From CAZWCX01 sp964632945 (GTDB lineage Bacteria; Planctomycetota; MHYJ01; WSZJ01; CAZWCX01): a stretch of 64,000 bases of DNA. Shown piece by piece: positions 54,012 to 63,568 of the stretch. The first letter of the stretch is position 1, and every line of letters begins with the position of its first letter. Under the pieces are notes generated by a model that saw nothing but the letters and a program-made list of their open reading frames with translations, did no database searches and was not told where the DNA came from. Made by a program: the position numbers and the translations under genes. The DNA is taken from positions 1 to 64,000 of the forward strand of contig CAZWCX010000024.1 in NCBI GenBank assembly GCA_964632945.1. Reading direction: 5' to 3'.

Positions 54012-57000
54012 GTGCATTGCCCTTACTGCGGTCGCCCGGATGTCCCGGCGGGTACTCCATGCCCCGTTTGTGGAGCCCACGCCAGCGCCGCGGCCGAGAC
54101 GGAGTTGGGGAAACTCCGGTTTCTGCTGATCCAATTGCGTGATTGGGAGGAGCGGAAGCTCATCCCCCCGGACGCCTGCCGCCTCTTGCGGAAGCGGTAT
54201 GCCGATGCGCTGGAACGATTCGGACGCCTGCTGGCGGACCCTGCGGCACGCCCCGCCAACGAAGCGGACTATCCTGCCGCGCTCGGACGGGTGATTTCCG
54301 AGCTGTCGAAGGCGGATCCGGCGGCCTCGCCCGAAGGCGTGGCGGCCGTGCCCGCCGCGGCCACGCCGGTCGACCGCCGGGCTGCCGGCGCGCCCGCCGG
54401 GCCGGAGACCCCGGCCTCCCCCCCTGCGCAGCCGGAGCCGGCCGTCGAAGGGATCGTCTTTCTCACCCCCGACGCGGCAGCGGCGGCCCCGCCCGGAGAT
54501 CCCAAGCGGGGCGAGGCCCTTGCCCGCCTGTATGGGCGACCCGGCGGCGCTCCTGAGCCCGTTCCGCCGACCGCCCAGCGCCCGGCCGCAGCGCGTCCCG
54601 AAGCCCCGCCGGGTGCGCCCCCCGCAGCCGGGCCCACGCCCGAGCGCGCGGCGCCCCCCACCGCCGGTCCGGCGACGCCGCTCCCGACCCGGGAGCCGGC
54701 GGCCCCGTCGCCCGGATTCCAACCGCTGGAAGAGGAACTCCCGCTCGCCGAACGGTTGCGGAACCTGCTCACGGAGCGGAACGTCCGCATTCTGTTCAAT
54801 GTGGGCCTGGCGATCCTGTTCGGCGGTCTGGCCATCTTCATTCGCATCTACTGGGCGGAGTACTCGCGCGCCCAACAGGTCGGGTACCTGCTCTTCGGCA
54901 CGGCTGCGGTGGCGGCGGCCGGCCTGTTTCTGCGGCGCACCGAAATGTTGCGGACCTCCGGCAGCTATCTCCTGGTCGCCGCCTCGGTGTGCGTGCCGCT
55001 CGACATCTACGCCTGGACGCGCGCCGACATCCTGCCGCTGGCCTCCGGCAATGCCATCGGGCTGTTTACGGGAGCCGGGGGCATCGCCCTCTACGCCGGG
55101 CTGCTGGGGTGGCTCCGGGAGCGGGTGCTCGCCTACCTGACGGTGCTGTCCCTGGTGACCGCCTATGCCTTCGGTCTGCGCGTGCTGGGCGTGGACCTCG
55201 ACCACCTGGCCGCCTGGATGCCGCTCCTGTTTGCCGGTCTCACCGCGGCCTCGGGTCATGGGCTGCTGGGCGACGAGGCGGATCCGGAGACGGCGCCCTC
55301 CTCCGAGACTTCCGCCGATGCGGAGTCCGCGCCCGCCCCGGCGCCGCCCACACCTCCCGCCTCTGCCGTCCCGGTGGGGACGGAGTCGGGCGGGACGGAC
55401 CTCGTCGAAGAGCTCCGGCTGCCCCTCCGCTGGGCGGCGATCGCCGGGACCCCCCTGTCCCTGCTGGTCGCGGCCTTCCAGTTCATTCTCGCCGGCGGAT
55501 TCGCGCGTCCGGAGGACTGGATCCATCTGCAGGTCCTGTACCATACCTCCGCGGGACATGCCTGGCTGGCCCGGGTCCGCCACCGTCGCCACGACGTGAT
55601 GTGGTTGGCGGCCGGTCTGCATGGGCTCGCGCTCTATGCCGTCTTCGACCGCTGGATCCCGAGGACCGCCTGGGGCCCCTGGGCGATGGCTCTGGGTGCG
55701 GCGGGGGCCTACATCGCCCTTTCGCTGCGCCGCCGGATCGGTTCGGGCAGCGTCTACCCGTACCAGGCGCTCTTCTATCTGATGATGGCGGCCGCCCTCG
55801 TGGACAGCGGCATCCGCTTTCTGGGGCAGCCGGATTCGGCGCACGCCGGACCCCTGCTGATCACCCTCGCCTTCCCCACGGCCGCCTGGATGGCGCTGTC
55901 CGTCCAGCCGGACAACGAGCGCTACGCGATCCGCGCGGCCGCGCTCATCCACGCCGAGGTCGTCCTCTTTTTCTTCTGGCTGGGCTGGAGCGGGTCGGGA
56001 ATCCTCACCGGCGCCGCCGTCTGTTCCGCGGTCTTCATCCTGCTCGGGACGCGTGAGGCGGCGGGCGCCTGGGCGGCCTACCCGACGGCCCTGCGCGGGG
56101 TCGGGTATGCCGGCATCCTCCTTGGGCTGGTGGCCGCCGTCCTGGTCTTTCTCGGTCGACTGTGGACCGAGCCGTTCCAGTCGGCGCAGGCCGCGGCCTC
56201 CTACGGCCTCGCGATGCTCCTGGTCGCGGTCGGGCGCAAGGACGGTCCGCACCTCGCCGCCGCCGTGGTGCTCCTGACGGCGGCCGCGACCGCGGCGGGC
56301 CTTCACCTTGGGTTGGCCTGGAACCAGATCCCGGTGATTCCCGCGGCGGCCGCGGTCCTGCTCGCGGGCCTCTCGTTCTCGAGCGCCTCCTGGGTGTCGA
56401 TCGGCGCCGGGATGGGCGGACACTTGGCCGCGCTCGCGGCCGCCTTGCTGCGCGTCGCCGGGGAGATGGGGCCCGCGGGGGCCGGAAACCTCCCCATGGC
56501 CGCCGATGCCGGACTCCTCGCCGTCGCCTACGGACTCCATGGCGCCGTCTCCCGACGGGCATCGGGCGCGTCCGCCGACGCCCTCGAGTCCGCCGCCCTC
56601 CTCCTCGCCGGCATCGCGCTGGGATTCCTGTCCATCCACCTCGGCCTGACCGCGAACCACGCCGCGGTCGCGCTCGCCGCCCTCGGCGGCCTCTACTTCG
56701 GGCTCCAGCGCGTCTCCCTGGGATTCCCCGGCCGCGCCTTCCATGCCGCGGCCGGCGCGCTCACCCTCCTCGCTCTCGGTTCCTCGTTCGGACTCGCACT
56801 CTGGCACCACCTGGCGACCGGGACGATCTCTCACGGCGAGGCGGCCCTCGCCTCCTGTGCGGTGGTGGCGATCCTGATCGCGTCCGCCCTGGTCGAGGAC
56901 CGGCCCGCGGGCCTTTCCGCGACCACCTTCGCCGGCGCCGCGGCGGTCTTCTTCGCCTACCCGTACGTTTCGCTGGCCTGGGCGGCGATCGCCGCCCCCG

Positions 57001-58454
57001 CCGGCCGCATCACCGCGCTCGCCGGCCTCTGCATCCTCTATACCCTCGTCGAACGCGCGGTCCGCGACACCCGCTGGAGCGTCCTCGGCGCCCCCACCGC
57101 AGTCATGAACTTCCTCGCAGTCGTCGCGACCGTCCTCTTCGGCATCGGCTACGGCATCGCCAACGGAGACGCGTCCCTCGCCTCTCTCGGCACCGGACTC
57201 GCCGCCGCCCTTCTCACCTACTACGCGTTCGCGGCGGCTCCCCCGCCCGCCTTCCCGCCGCTCATCGCGTCGAGCGGCTCCGCCCTCCTGTTCACCGCCT
57301 CGTACTCGCTCTTCCTCACCCACATCTCCACCGGCAGCAACCTGGGCGGCATCGCCTTCCTCGCCAGCACGTACGTCCTCGGCATCGTCTCGCTGGTTCT
57401 GCGCCATCGCGGCCGCACCCCGCAGTGGATCCCCTACTTCGTCCTGTCCCTCGTCAACGCGGCGATCTCCCTCCTCTCCGCGCTCCCCTTCCCGGGGATC
57501 CGCGTCTGGGTACTCTTCGGACTCACCCTCCTCTTCGGCGGCTACGGGATCGTCCTGGAGCGGAAGGTGTTCACCTACGGCGCGTGCCTGGCCCTGACCG
57601 GGGCGTACGTCTCCCTGCTGGAATCGTTCCCCGGGATCCAGCGCCGCCACTACGTGTTCTGGATTCTCGCCCTGGCCATGGCCAAGACCGTCGCGGGCGG
57701 CTTTCTGGCCCGACGGGAGGAAAAGGCCCTCGAGGCCGGCGCTCCCCCCGCGCGCCCCGTCCACCCGGCCTTCCATGTCGGGGTCGGTTTGTCGTTCCTG
57801 GCGGTCGGTCTCGTCTTCATGGACGCCTCCTACTACCTGAAGGCGGAGTATTGGCTCGCCATCGGCTGCGCGTGGGGATGCGCGGTCCTGTATGTCCTGG
57901 CGTGGCTGGTCGCGCGCCAGGATCTCTACCTCATCCTGAGCGCGATGTCGGTGGCGGGGTCGTATTTCATCTGGCTGCAGAACCAGGACACGAAGTCGTG
58001 GGAGTGGTACACGCTTCCCCTCGGCGTGATGGCGATCGCCTGGGCGCGCACGATGGGGGCGCGCCGCCTCGATCCGGAGCAGACGCGCACCGTCGACTCG
58101 CTGGCCCTGATGCTCACCCTGTTGCCCTCGATCCTGCAGTCGTTCTCGAGCCTGCGAACGGTGAACGCGGCCATGGCGTTCGTGCTCTCCGTGGTCATGG
58201 TCCTGCTCGGCATGAGCTTCAAGCGCAAGCTCTATCTCGTGGCCGGGATCGCGGGGGTGATCGTGGAGTTGGTGATTCAAATCGTTCACCTCATCGACTT
58301 CCGCGCGTTCGGTGCGGTACACTATTTCATCCTCATCGGCGCGGCGGTGATGTGCGTCGCCATGGTCCTGAACTACTTCCTGAGCAAGAGCATGCAGGCC
58401 AAGGCCAGCGAGGCCCGGGCGCGCATGCGCGAGTGGTTCCAGGGCTGGCAGTAA
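54012..58454 (+). CDS. Giant polytopic membrane protein with N-terminal zinc ribbon
   Basis: 1480 residues from GTG 54012, chosen for GAGGGAC upstream and for placing the zinc ribbon HCPYCGRPDVPAGTPCPVCG right at the N-terminus; a TTG at 53952 would add 20 residues without a ribosome site. A short helical segment and a long Pro/Ala linker (to about 235) lead to some 1200 residues made almost entirely of hydrophobic helices, probably more than 30, with a few soluble loops (for example the acidic/Pro-rich one near 425-450). It resembles the DUF2339/DUF2157-type giant membrane proteins, whose function is unknown. The kinase/FG-GAP/PDZ gene starts 30 bp downstream and may be co-transcribed. Confidence 0.8.
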   Translation: MHCPYCGRPDVPAGTPCPVCGAHASAAAETELGKLRFLLIQLRDWEERKLIPPDACRLLRKRYADALERFGRLLADPAARPANEADYPAALGRVISELSKADPAASPEGVAAVPAAATPVDRRAAGAPAGPETPASPPAQPEPAVEGIVFLTPDAAAAAPPGDPKRGEALARLYGRPGGAPEPVPPTAQRPAAARPEAPPGAPPAAGPTPERAAPPTAGPATPLPTREPAAPSPGFQPLEEELPLAERLRNLLTERNVRILFNVGLAILFGGLAIFIRIYWAEYSRAQQVGYLLFGTAAVAAAGLFLRRTEMLRTSGSYLLVAASVCVPLDIYAWTRADILPLASGNAIGLFTGAGGIALYAGLLGWLRERVLAYLTVLSLVTAYAFGLRVLGVDLDHLAAWMPLLFAGLTAASGHGLLGDEADPETAPSSETSADAESAPAPAPPTPPASAVPVGTESGGTDLVEELRLPLRWAAIAGTPLSLLVAAFQFILAGGFARPEDWIHLQVLYHTSAGHAWLARVRHRRHDVMWLAAGLHGLALYAVFDRWIPRTAWGPWAMALGAAGAYIALSLRRRIGSGSVYPYQALFYLMMAAALVDSGIRFLGQPDSAHAGPLLITLAFPTAAWMALSVQPDNERYAIRAAALIHAEVVLFFFWLGWSGSGILTGAAVCSAVFILLGTREAAGAWAAYPTALRGVGYAGILLGLVAAVLVFLGRLWTEPFQSAQAAASYGLAMLLVAVGRKDGPHLAAAVVLLTAAATAAGLHLGLAWNQIPVIPAAAAVLLAGLSFSSASWVSIGAGMGGHLAALAAALLRVAGEMGPAGAGNLPMAADAGLLAVAYGLHGAVSRRASGASADALESAALLLAGIALGFLSIHLGLTANHAAVALAALGGLYFGLQRVSLGFPGRAFHAAAGALTLLALGSSFGLALWHHLATGTISHGEAALASCAVVAILIASALVEDRPAGLSATTFAGAAAVFFAYPYVSLAWAAIAAPAGRITALAGLCILYTLVERAVRDTRWSVLGAPTAVMNFLAVVATVLFGIGYGIANGDASLASLGTGLAAALLTYYAFAAAPPPAFPPLIASSGSALLFTASYSLFLTHISTGSNLGGIAFLASTYVLGIVSLVLRHRGRTPQWIPYFVLSLVNAAISLLSALPFPGIRVWVLFGLTLLFGGYGIVLERKVFTYGACLALTGAYVSLLESFPGIQRRHYVFWILALAMAKTVAGGFLARREEKALEAGAPPARPVHPAFHVGVGLSFLAVGLVFMDASYYLKAEYWLAIGCAWGCAVLYVLAWLVARQDLYLILSAMSVAGSYFIWLQNQDTKSWEWYTLPLGVMAIAWARTMGARRLDPEQTRTVDSLALMLTLLPSILQSFSSLRTVNAAMAFVLSVVMVLLGMSFKRKLYLVAGIAGVIVELVIQIVHLIDFRAFGAVHYFILIGAAVMCVAMVLNYFLSKSMQAKASEARARMREWFQGWQ

Positions 58455-58484
58455 GGACGCCGCGCCCAGTCCCCGGGACGCGCC

Positions 58485-61400
58485 ATGTCCGAACCCACGA
58501 CCGACCGGTTCCTCGGCCGCCGCATGCTGGAAGCGGGTCTCGTCACCGACGAGCAGTTGCGGCTCTGCCGGCGCGAGCTGGAGGACGATGCCGCGGCGGG
58601 ACGCCCGAGCCGCACGCTCGGGCAGGTGCTGGTGGCGCGCGGCTGGATCACGTCCGAGCGCCTGGGGGCGCTGCTCGCGCGCCCGCACGACGGCGCGCCG
58701 CCCGGGTCCGGGGACGGGACCTCGCCGGTCCCGGGGGCCGGGGGCGGGGACGGTCCGGCCACCCTCGTCGCGCTGCCGGAGCGACTCCCCGAGCACTCGC
58801 GCGCCTTCGAGCGGCCCCGGCCGCCGGACTCCCCCACTTTGACCGGGGTGGTGGTGACGGAGCACGCCGCCGGACCCGCTCCCGCACCGCCGGACCCGTC
58901 AGCCTCGTCGCCGTCGGTCGCGCCGTCGGAGGCGCGTCCGGGCGGCGGATCGGGGATGTTCGGCCGGTACCTGCTGGAGGGCGAGATCGCCCGCGGCGGA
59001 ATGGGCGTGGTGTACCGCGCCTACGACACCCAGGTGAAGCGCCGGGTCGCGCTCAAAGTGATCCACGGCGGCGACGCGGTGCCCGCGGAGGCGCGGCGCC
59101 GGTTCGACCGGGAGGCGCATCTCGCCGCGCGGCTGCACCACCCGAACATCGTGGCGGTGTACGAGGTCGGGGAAATCGACGCGACCCCGTACTTCACCAT
59201 GGAACTGGTGGACGGGGAGAGTCTGCAGGCGATCCTGCAGCGGATGCGTCGCGTGCCGGTACGCGCCGCCCTCACCATCGCACGCGATGTGGCGCGCGCG
59301 CTGGAGCACTCGCACGGCCAGAACCTGATCCACCGGGACATCAAGCCGGGCAACGTCCTGATTTCGCGGGGAGGCGGATCCTCCGGCACGTCGGCGTCGG
59401 AATCGACGCTGCTCATGGGGGGCGGGGCGGTCTCGTCGTTCCGCGTGCTCGTCACCGACTTCGGCCTGGTCAAGGACGTCGGCAGCCAGAGTGCGCTGAC
59501 GCGGGAAGGGAACGTCCTGGGGACGCCGATGTACATGTCCCCCGAGCAGGCGGACGGAGACGTGACCGGGATCGGACCGGCCAGCGACGTCTACTCGCTC
59601 GGAGCCGTGCTCTACGAGATGCTGTGCGGCCAGAAGCCGTTTGCGGAGGCGAGCGCGGTGCAGTTGCTGGCGGCGGTGATCCTCGAGGATCCTCCGCCGC
59701 TGCGCGCGCGCGCTCCGGAACTCCACCCCGATCTGGAGACGATCGTCGCCAAGGCGATGGAGAAGGACCCCGTTCGGCGCTACGCGTCGGCAAAGGCCCT
59801 CGCGGACGACATCGAGCGCTACCTGTCCGGGGAGATCATCGAGGCGCGGCCGGCGGGATGGACCTATCGCTCCTGGCGGCGGCTGGTGCGTCACCGGGCC
59901 GTGGTGGCGCCGCTGGCGGTCGCGACGTTTCTGGTGGCCGGCGTGCTGGCCTGGCCGGTGGCGCAGGCCGCTTGGGAACAGCGCCGGGAGCGGGAAGAGC
60001 GGGCGGAGCGGGAGCGGGCCTCCGCGGCCCTGCTTGCGGACGCGCGCGCGCGGGCGGCCCGCGGCGACGAGGCGGGGGCGCGCGCCGGAGTGGAGTCGTT
60101 CGTCCGCGAATTCGGCGCGGCGGCGGATCGCGGCGAGCGGCACGCGGTCGCGGAGGCCCACGCGCTGGCGGCCGAGCTCCATTCGCGCGCGGGGGACGAG
60201 CAGAAGGCCCTGCGCGAGCGTTTCCGCGCCTACCGCGCGGCGGTCCGGCGCGGCGCGGCGCGGCCGTTCCTCCTGGGCATGGCGCGCGAACTCGTCGAGC
60301 AGGGACGCTTCGACGAGGCGCGCGGGATCCTGCAGCGGGCCGGCGAAGGCGGGGATGCAGACCCGGTGGCCGCCGAAGCCGCGTATTGGCAGGCGCGGGT
60401 GTTCGAGGCGGCGATGGACTTCGAAGCGGCCGGCGCGGCGTTCCGGCGCGCCCTCGCCGGACCGCTGCCCCCCGCGCTGCGGGCGGAGGCGGACGAACAC
60501 CTGGCCCTGACCGATCTGCTCGGCGGGGAGACGACGCTCCCCTTCCCGGCGGGATCGGCGGCGACCGGCGACCTGGACGGCGACGGCCGCGCAGAGTGGG
60601 TTTTCGCCTCCGGCGGCGGCGTGCGCGCCGGGTCCCTGGGGCCCGACGGGGGGTGGCAGGACCGTTGCCGCTTTCTCCCGGACGCGGCGGAGATCTGCCC
60701 GATCAGCGCCGTGCACGTGACCGATCTCGACGGCGACGGCCGGGCCGAAGTGCTCGCCGCGGGCGCGAGCGACAAGCGCGACGGGGCCGTCTGGGTCCTG
60801 GCCGCGGCCGGAGACACGTTTCTCGTGCGCGCGCGCGAACCCCTCCGCACCCAGCTCCCGCTCGATCCGTTCGCGACCGGAGACCTCGACGGCGACGGGG
60901 AACCGGAGGTGCTCGTCGGCACCGGTCCCTACGAGCGCGGAATCCGGATCTACACCTGGCATCGCAAGGAAGGGCGCCTGCAGCTCCGCGGCGTGCAGCC
61001 GATGGGTGGGGACGTGTGCCGTCTGGCGATCCAGGATGTGCTGGACGATGCGAACCCGGAGGTGGTGGTGGCCGCGGGGGCATGGAGCGCGTACGCGCTT
61101 TTCGTCCTGCGCTGGACCCCGCAGGGGTTCGAATCCCTGAAGACCCTGCGCATGGGCTGGCCCACCAGCCTCCTGCGGGTTCCGGGACCCGATTCGCGCG
61201 AGTGGATCGCGGGAAACCTGTGGTATCGCGGCAATCTCCACCCGATGCAGCGGATCCTCGGGGCGCGACGGTTTGCGGAGACCTACCGTCCGCCCGGCGT
61301 ATACCGCTGCCGCTTCGACCGCGAAGACGGCGGAGAACTCGAGGCGCTGGAGGCCGGGGACTGGCGGGACGGGGACGACGGCGCCTACGGGGTGGTGCTG

Positions 61401-63530
61401 CTGCGGGGGGCGGAGCGGGTCTACCTGTGGGTCGACGGGCGGATGAACGGATTTGCCGACGCGCCGGCGCGGGAGTCCGCGGCCGTTCCGACCGGCTCGG
61501 TGTGGGTGCGCGAGGGCGCGCAATGGCGTCGTCTGACCCGGCTCGCGACCACCGCCGGCAGCCGTTTCCTGTCCCGCGGCGATGCGTTCCAGTTCGGTTT
61601 CCAGGTGGTCGATCTGGACGGCGACGGCGACGATGAAGTGCTTTCCGCCGCCGGCACGGGGACGCGTGTCCGCGGCCTGCGGCGTTTCGGCGCATCCGTC
61701 GGTCCGGCCCCGGCGGTCTCCGGGACCACGGCCCCCTCCGCGATGGTGAGCACGCTCGGCCCGCTGGACGCCGCGCGCGACGCCGAGCGCGTGGGGCTGT
61801 ATGAGGAGGCCCTCGACACCTATGCCCGGATCCTGCAAGGGCCCGAGTCGCCCGCGGAAGCGTTTGCCGCCGTGCAGGGCCGGCTGAGGTCGCTGGCCGA
61901 ACTCGGCCGCCACGGGGATCTCGAACGGGAAGCCTCCGCCGCGGCGCGCTCCTGGCCGGATCGAGAGCAGGACCTGCTCGCCCCGTGCGTGGACGCCCTG
62001 TGCGCCGCCCGCGCGTGGGACGCCGCCGCGCGCCTCGCGGCCCTCCAGGTCGTCGCCCCCGGACTGACCCCCGCCCAACGGCGCGCCGCGCGCGAACGCG
62101 AGGCCGAGTTGCGCACGCTCGCGCAGCCCGCCTCGAACCTGGTCCTGGTCGGACCCGAGGCGGCCGGGGCGATCTGGCTGGTTTCCTCCGCCGTGTCGGT
62201 GCGGCGGGAAGGCGACGACCTCCTCATCACCGCCCCCACCGGCGCGCCCACCTTCTGCGTCACGCCGCTCGGCGCGTCCTCCTCGGGATTCACGCTGTCG
62301 GGCGTTCTGGAGCCGGAACGGCTGGAATGGACCTCCCACTTCAACCTGGGATTCTCGGAAGTCGCGCCCTGGCACGACGGCGGCGGCGCGCCGGCCACGC
62401 GCAGCGGGCTCGGGTTCAGCGCCTCCGGCGACACCGGCTGGCCGCAGCGGACCGTCTTCACCGAGTTCCGCGGTCCCAACCTCTCGGAAGGCCAGACCCT
62501 CCTCTTCCGCCCCCGCGGCCTGCCGGCCCGATTCGAGTTCTCCCTCGCGCACGTCCCGCATCCCTCGCGCCTGGTCGGCCGCCTCCGTTTCCCGCCGGAC
62601 GCCGAGGTGGAACGGATCCAACCCGCGGGTGCGCCGGCGCGCATCGCCTACGTGGGATTCTTCGGCAGCCTCGGCCACGAGGTCGGATTCTGGAGCCGCG
62701 TGCGCCTGAAGGCGCTCGAGGCCCGATGCGCCCGTCCGGGGGAGGGACTGCTCGCCTTCGCGCCGGTCACGCCGCTGGAGCACCTCGCCGCCGCCAACGG
62801 ACGGTGGGTCTTCGGCACGGCCGCCGACGCCCTGCCGCAGTACGACCTGGCGGTCCGGCTCGCCGAGGACGAGTGGACCCGGGAAGAGGCCCACCTGGCG
62901 GAAGGACTCCCCTCCCCCTGGCGCGCCGCCCACCCCGCCTCGCTGGAACGGTGGGCCGCGGTCGACGCGCGAATCCAGCGCGGCTTGGCGCGCTGGAGCG
63001 CGAATCACCCCGACGGCGCGCGAGAAGACCTGCGCCACGCCTGGACCCTGTCCCAGGAACGGGTGCGACGATGGATCGCCCTCCACGCGCTTGAACTCGC
63101 GGAGCGCCCCGACCTGTCCGAACCGCTCAGCGCACTCTGGCGCGAACGTCACGGCGATCCCGCCGGCGAAGCGCTCGACCGCTTCGCGATCGAGACCCTG
63201 AAGACGTTCGGCGAGTCGTATCTGGTCTTCCGCGTCCTCTTCGGCCCGGCGGGATACACCATCGAACGCCGGGTCGCGATCGTCTACGTGGAACCGGACA
63301 CCCCCGCCGATGTGGCCGGCCTGCGCAAGGGCGACATCGTGGTCGAGTTCGAGGGGCGGAAGATCCAGACCGCCTTCGAATTGAATGACGCCCGGATCGA
63401 CGCCGAGGAGCGCAGCTTGTCCTTCGCCCGGGTCGGCGTCGCGCGCGATGGCGCGGAGCTCGAAGTGGACGTCCCCCCGTCGTTGGAAGGGGTCCAACTG
63501 CAGGAATCCCTGGTCATCGGCAAGCGGTGA
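58485..63530 (+). CDS. Ser/Thr kinase with FG-GAP repeats and C-terminal PDZ domain
   Basis: 1681 residues. Order of parts: GspE-N-like helical pair (8-65: MLEAGLVTDEQL, then LGQVLVARGWITSERL), Pro-rich linker, full kinase (IARGGMGVVY 168-177, Lys191, HRDIKPGN with Asp285, DFG 325-327), where a 25-residue Gly/Ser-rich insert separates the catalytic loop from DFG; transmembrane helix about 472-494; helical repeats to about 680; FG-GAP/VCBS-type repeats with calcium-loop DLDGDGRAE, DLDGDGEPEV and DLDGDGDDEV (about 690-1060); further helical and beta domains; and a PDZ domain at the end (about 1580-1670; VEPDTPADVAGLRKGDIVVEFEGRKI). Kinase inside, sensor/adhesion-like modules outside. All kinase motifs are intact. 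It follows the polytopic gene by 30 bp. Confidence 0.92.
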   Translation: MSEPTTDRFLGRRMLEAGLVTDEQLRLCRRELEDDAAAGRPSRTLGQVLVARGWITSERLGALLARPHDGAPPGSGDGTSPVPGAGGGDGPATLVALPERLPEHSRAFERPRPPDSPTLTGVVVTEHAAGPAPAPPDPSASSPSVAPSEARPGGGSGMFGRYLLEGEIARGGMGVVYRAYDTQVKRRVALKVIHGGDAVPAEARRRFDREAHLAARLHHPNIVAVYEVGEIDATPYFTMELVDGESLQAILQRMRRVPVRAALTIARDVARALEHSHGQNLIHRDIKPGNVLISRGGGSSGTSASESTLLMGGGAVSSFRVLVTDFGLVKDVGSQSALTREGNVLGTPMYMSPEQADGDVTGIGPASDVYSLGAVLYEMLCGQKPFAEASAVQLLAAVILEDPPPLRARAPELHPDLETIVAKAMEKDPVRRYASAKALADDIERYLSGEIIEARPAGWTYRSWRRLVRHRAVVAPLAVATFLVAGVLAWPVAQAAWEQRREREERAERERASAALLADARARAARGDEAGARAGVESFVREFGAAADRGERHAVAEAHALAAELHSRAGDEQKALRERFRAYRAAVRRGAARPFLLGMARELVEQGRFDEARGILQRAGEGGDADPVAAEAAYWQARVFEAAMDFEAAGAAFRRALAGPLPPALRAEADEHLALTDLLGGETTLPFPAGSAATGDLDGDGRAEWVFASGGGVRAGSLGPDGGWQDRCRFLPDAAEICPISAVHVTDLDGDGRAEVLAAGASDKRDGAVWVLAAAGDTFLVRAREPLRTQLPLDPFATGDLDGDGEPEVLVGTGPYERGIRIYTWHRKEGRLQLRGVQPMGGDVCRLAIQDVLDDANPEVVVAAGAWSAYALFVLRWTPQGFESLKTLRMGWPTSLLRVPGPDSREWIAGNLWYRGNLHPMQRILGARRFAETYRPPGVYRCRFDREDGGELEALEAGDWRDGDDGAYGVVLLRGAERVYLWVDGRMNGFADAPARESAAVPTGSVWVREGAQWRRLTRLATTAGSRFLSRGDAFQFGFQVVDLDGDGDDEVLSAAGTGTRVRGLRRFGASVGPAPAVSGTTAPSAMVSTLGPLDAARDAERVGLYEEALDTYARILQGPESPAEAFAAVQGRLRSLAELGRHGDLEREASAAARSWPDREQDLLAPCVDALCAARAWDAAARLAALQVVAPGLTPAQRRAAREREAELRTLAQPASNLVLVGPEAAGAIWLVSSAVSVRREGDDLLITAPTGAPTFCVTPLGASSSGFTLSGVLEPERLEWTSHFNLGFSEVAPWHDGGGAPATRSGLGFSASGDTGWPQRTVFTEFRGPNLSEGQTLLFRPRGLPARFEFSLAHVPHPSRLVGRLRFPPDAEVERIQPAGAPARIAYVGFFGSLGHEVGFWSRVRLKALEARCARPGEGLLAFAPVTPLEHLAAANGRWVFGTAADALPQYDLAVRLAEDEWTREEAHLAEGLPSPWRAAHPASLERWAAVDARIQRGLARWSANHPDGAREDLRHAWTLSQERVRRWIALHALELAERPDLSEPLSALWRERHGDPAGEALDRFAIETLKTFGESYLVFRVLFGPAGYTIERRVAIVYVEPDTPADVAGLRKGDIVVEFEGRKIQTAFELNDARIDAEERSLSFARVGVARDGAELEVDVPPSLEGVQLQESLVIGKR

Positions 63531-63554
63531 TCCGGGCGCTCCGGTCGACCGACG

Positions 63555-63568
63555 AAGCCCGGGGGCTT
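63555..63568. terminator. Short palindrome at convergent gene ends
   Basis: AAGCCC-GG-GGGCTT, a perfect 6-bp stem with a 2-base loop, overlaps the stop of the minus-strand gene and lies 25 bp after the kinase stop. It may help terminate both, but without a T-run the call is weak. Confidence 0.3.

Noticed and set aside
53943..58865. A 1640-residue open frame antisense to the giant membrane protein
   Set aside because: It is the mirror of a GC-rich gene; the translation is Arg/Gly/Glu-rich without domains, while the plus strand has a zinc ribbon and transmembrane helices.
58899..63497. A 1532-residue frame antisense to the kinase/FG-GAP gene
   Set aside because: No domains; the opposite strand carries intact kinase, FG-GAP and PDZ motifs.
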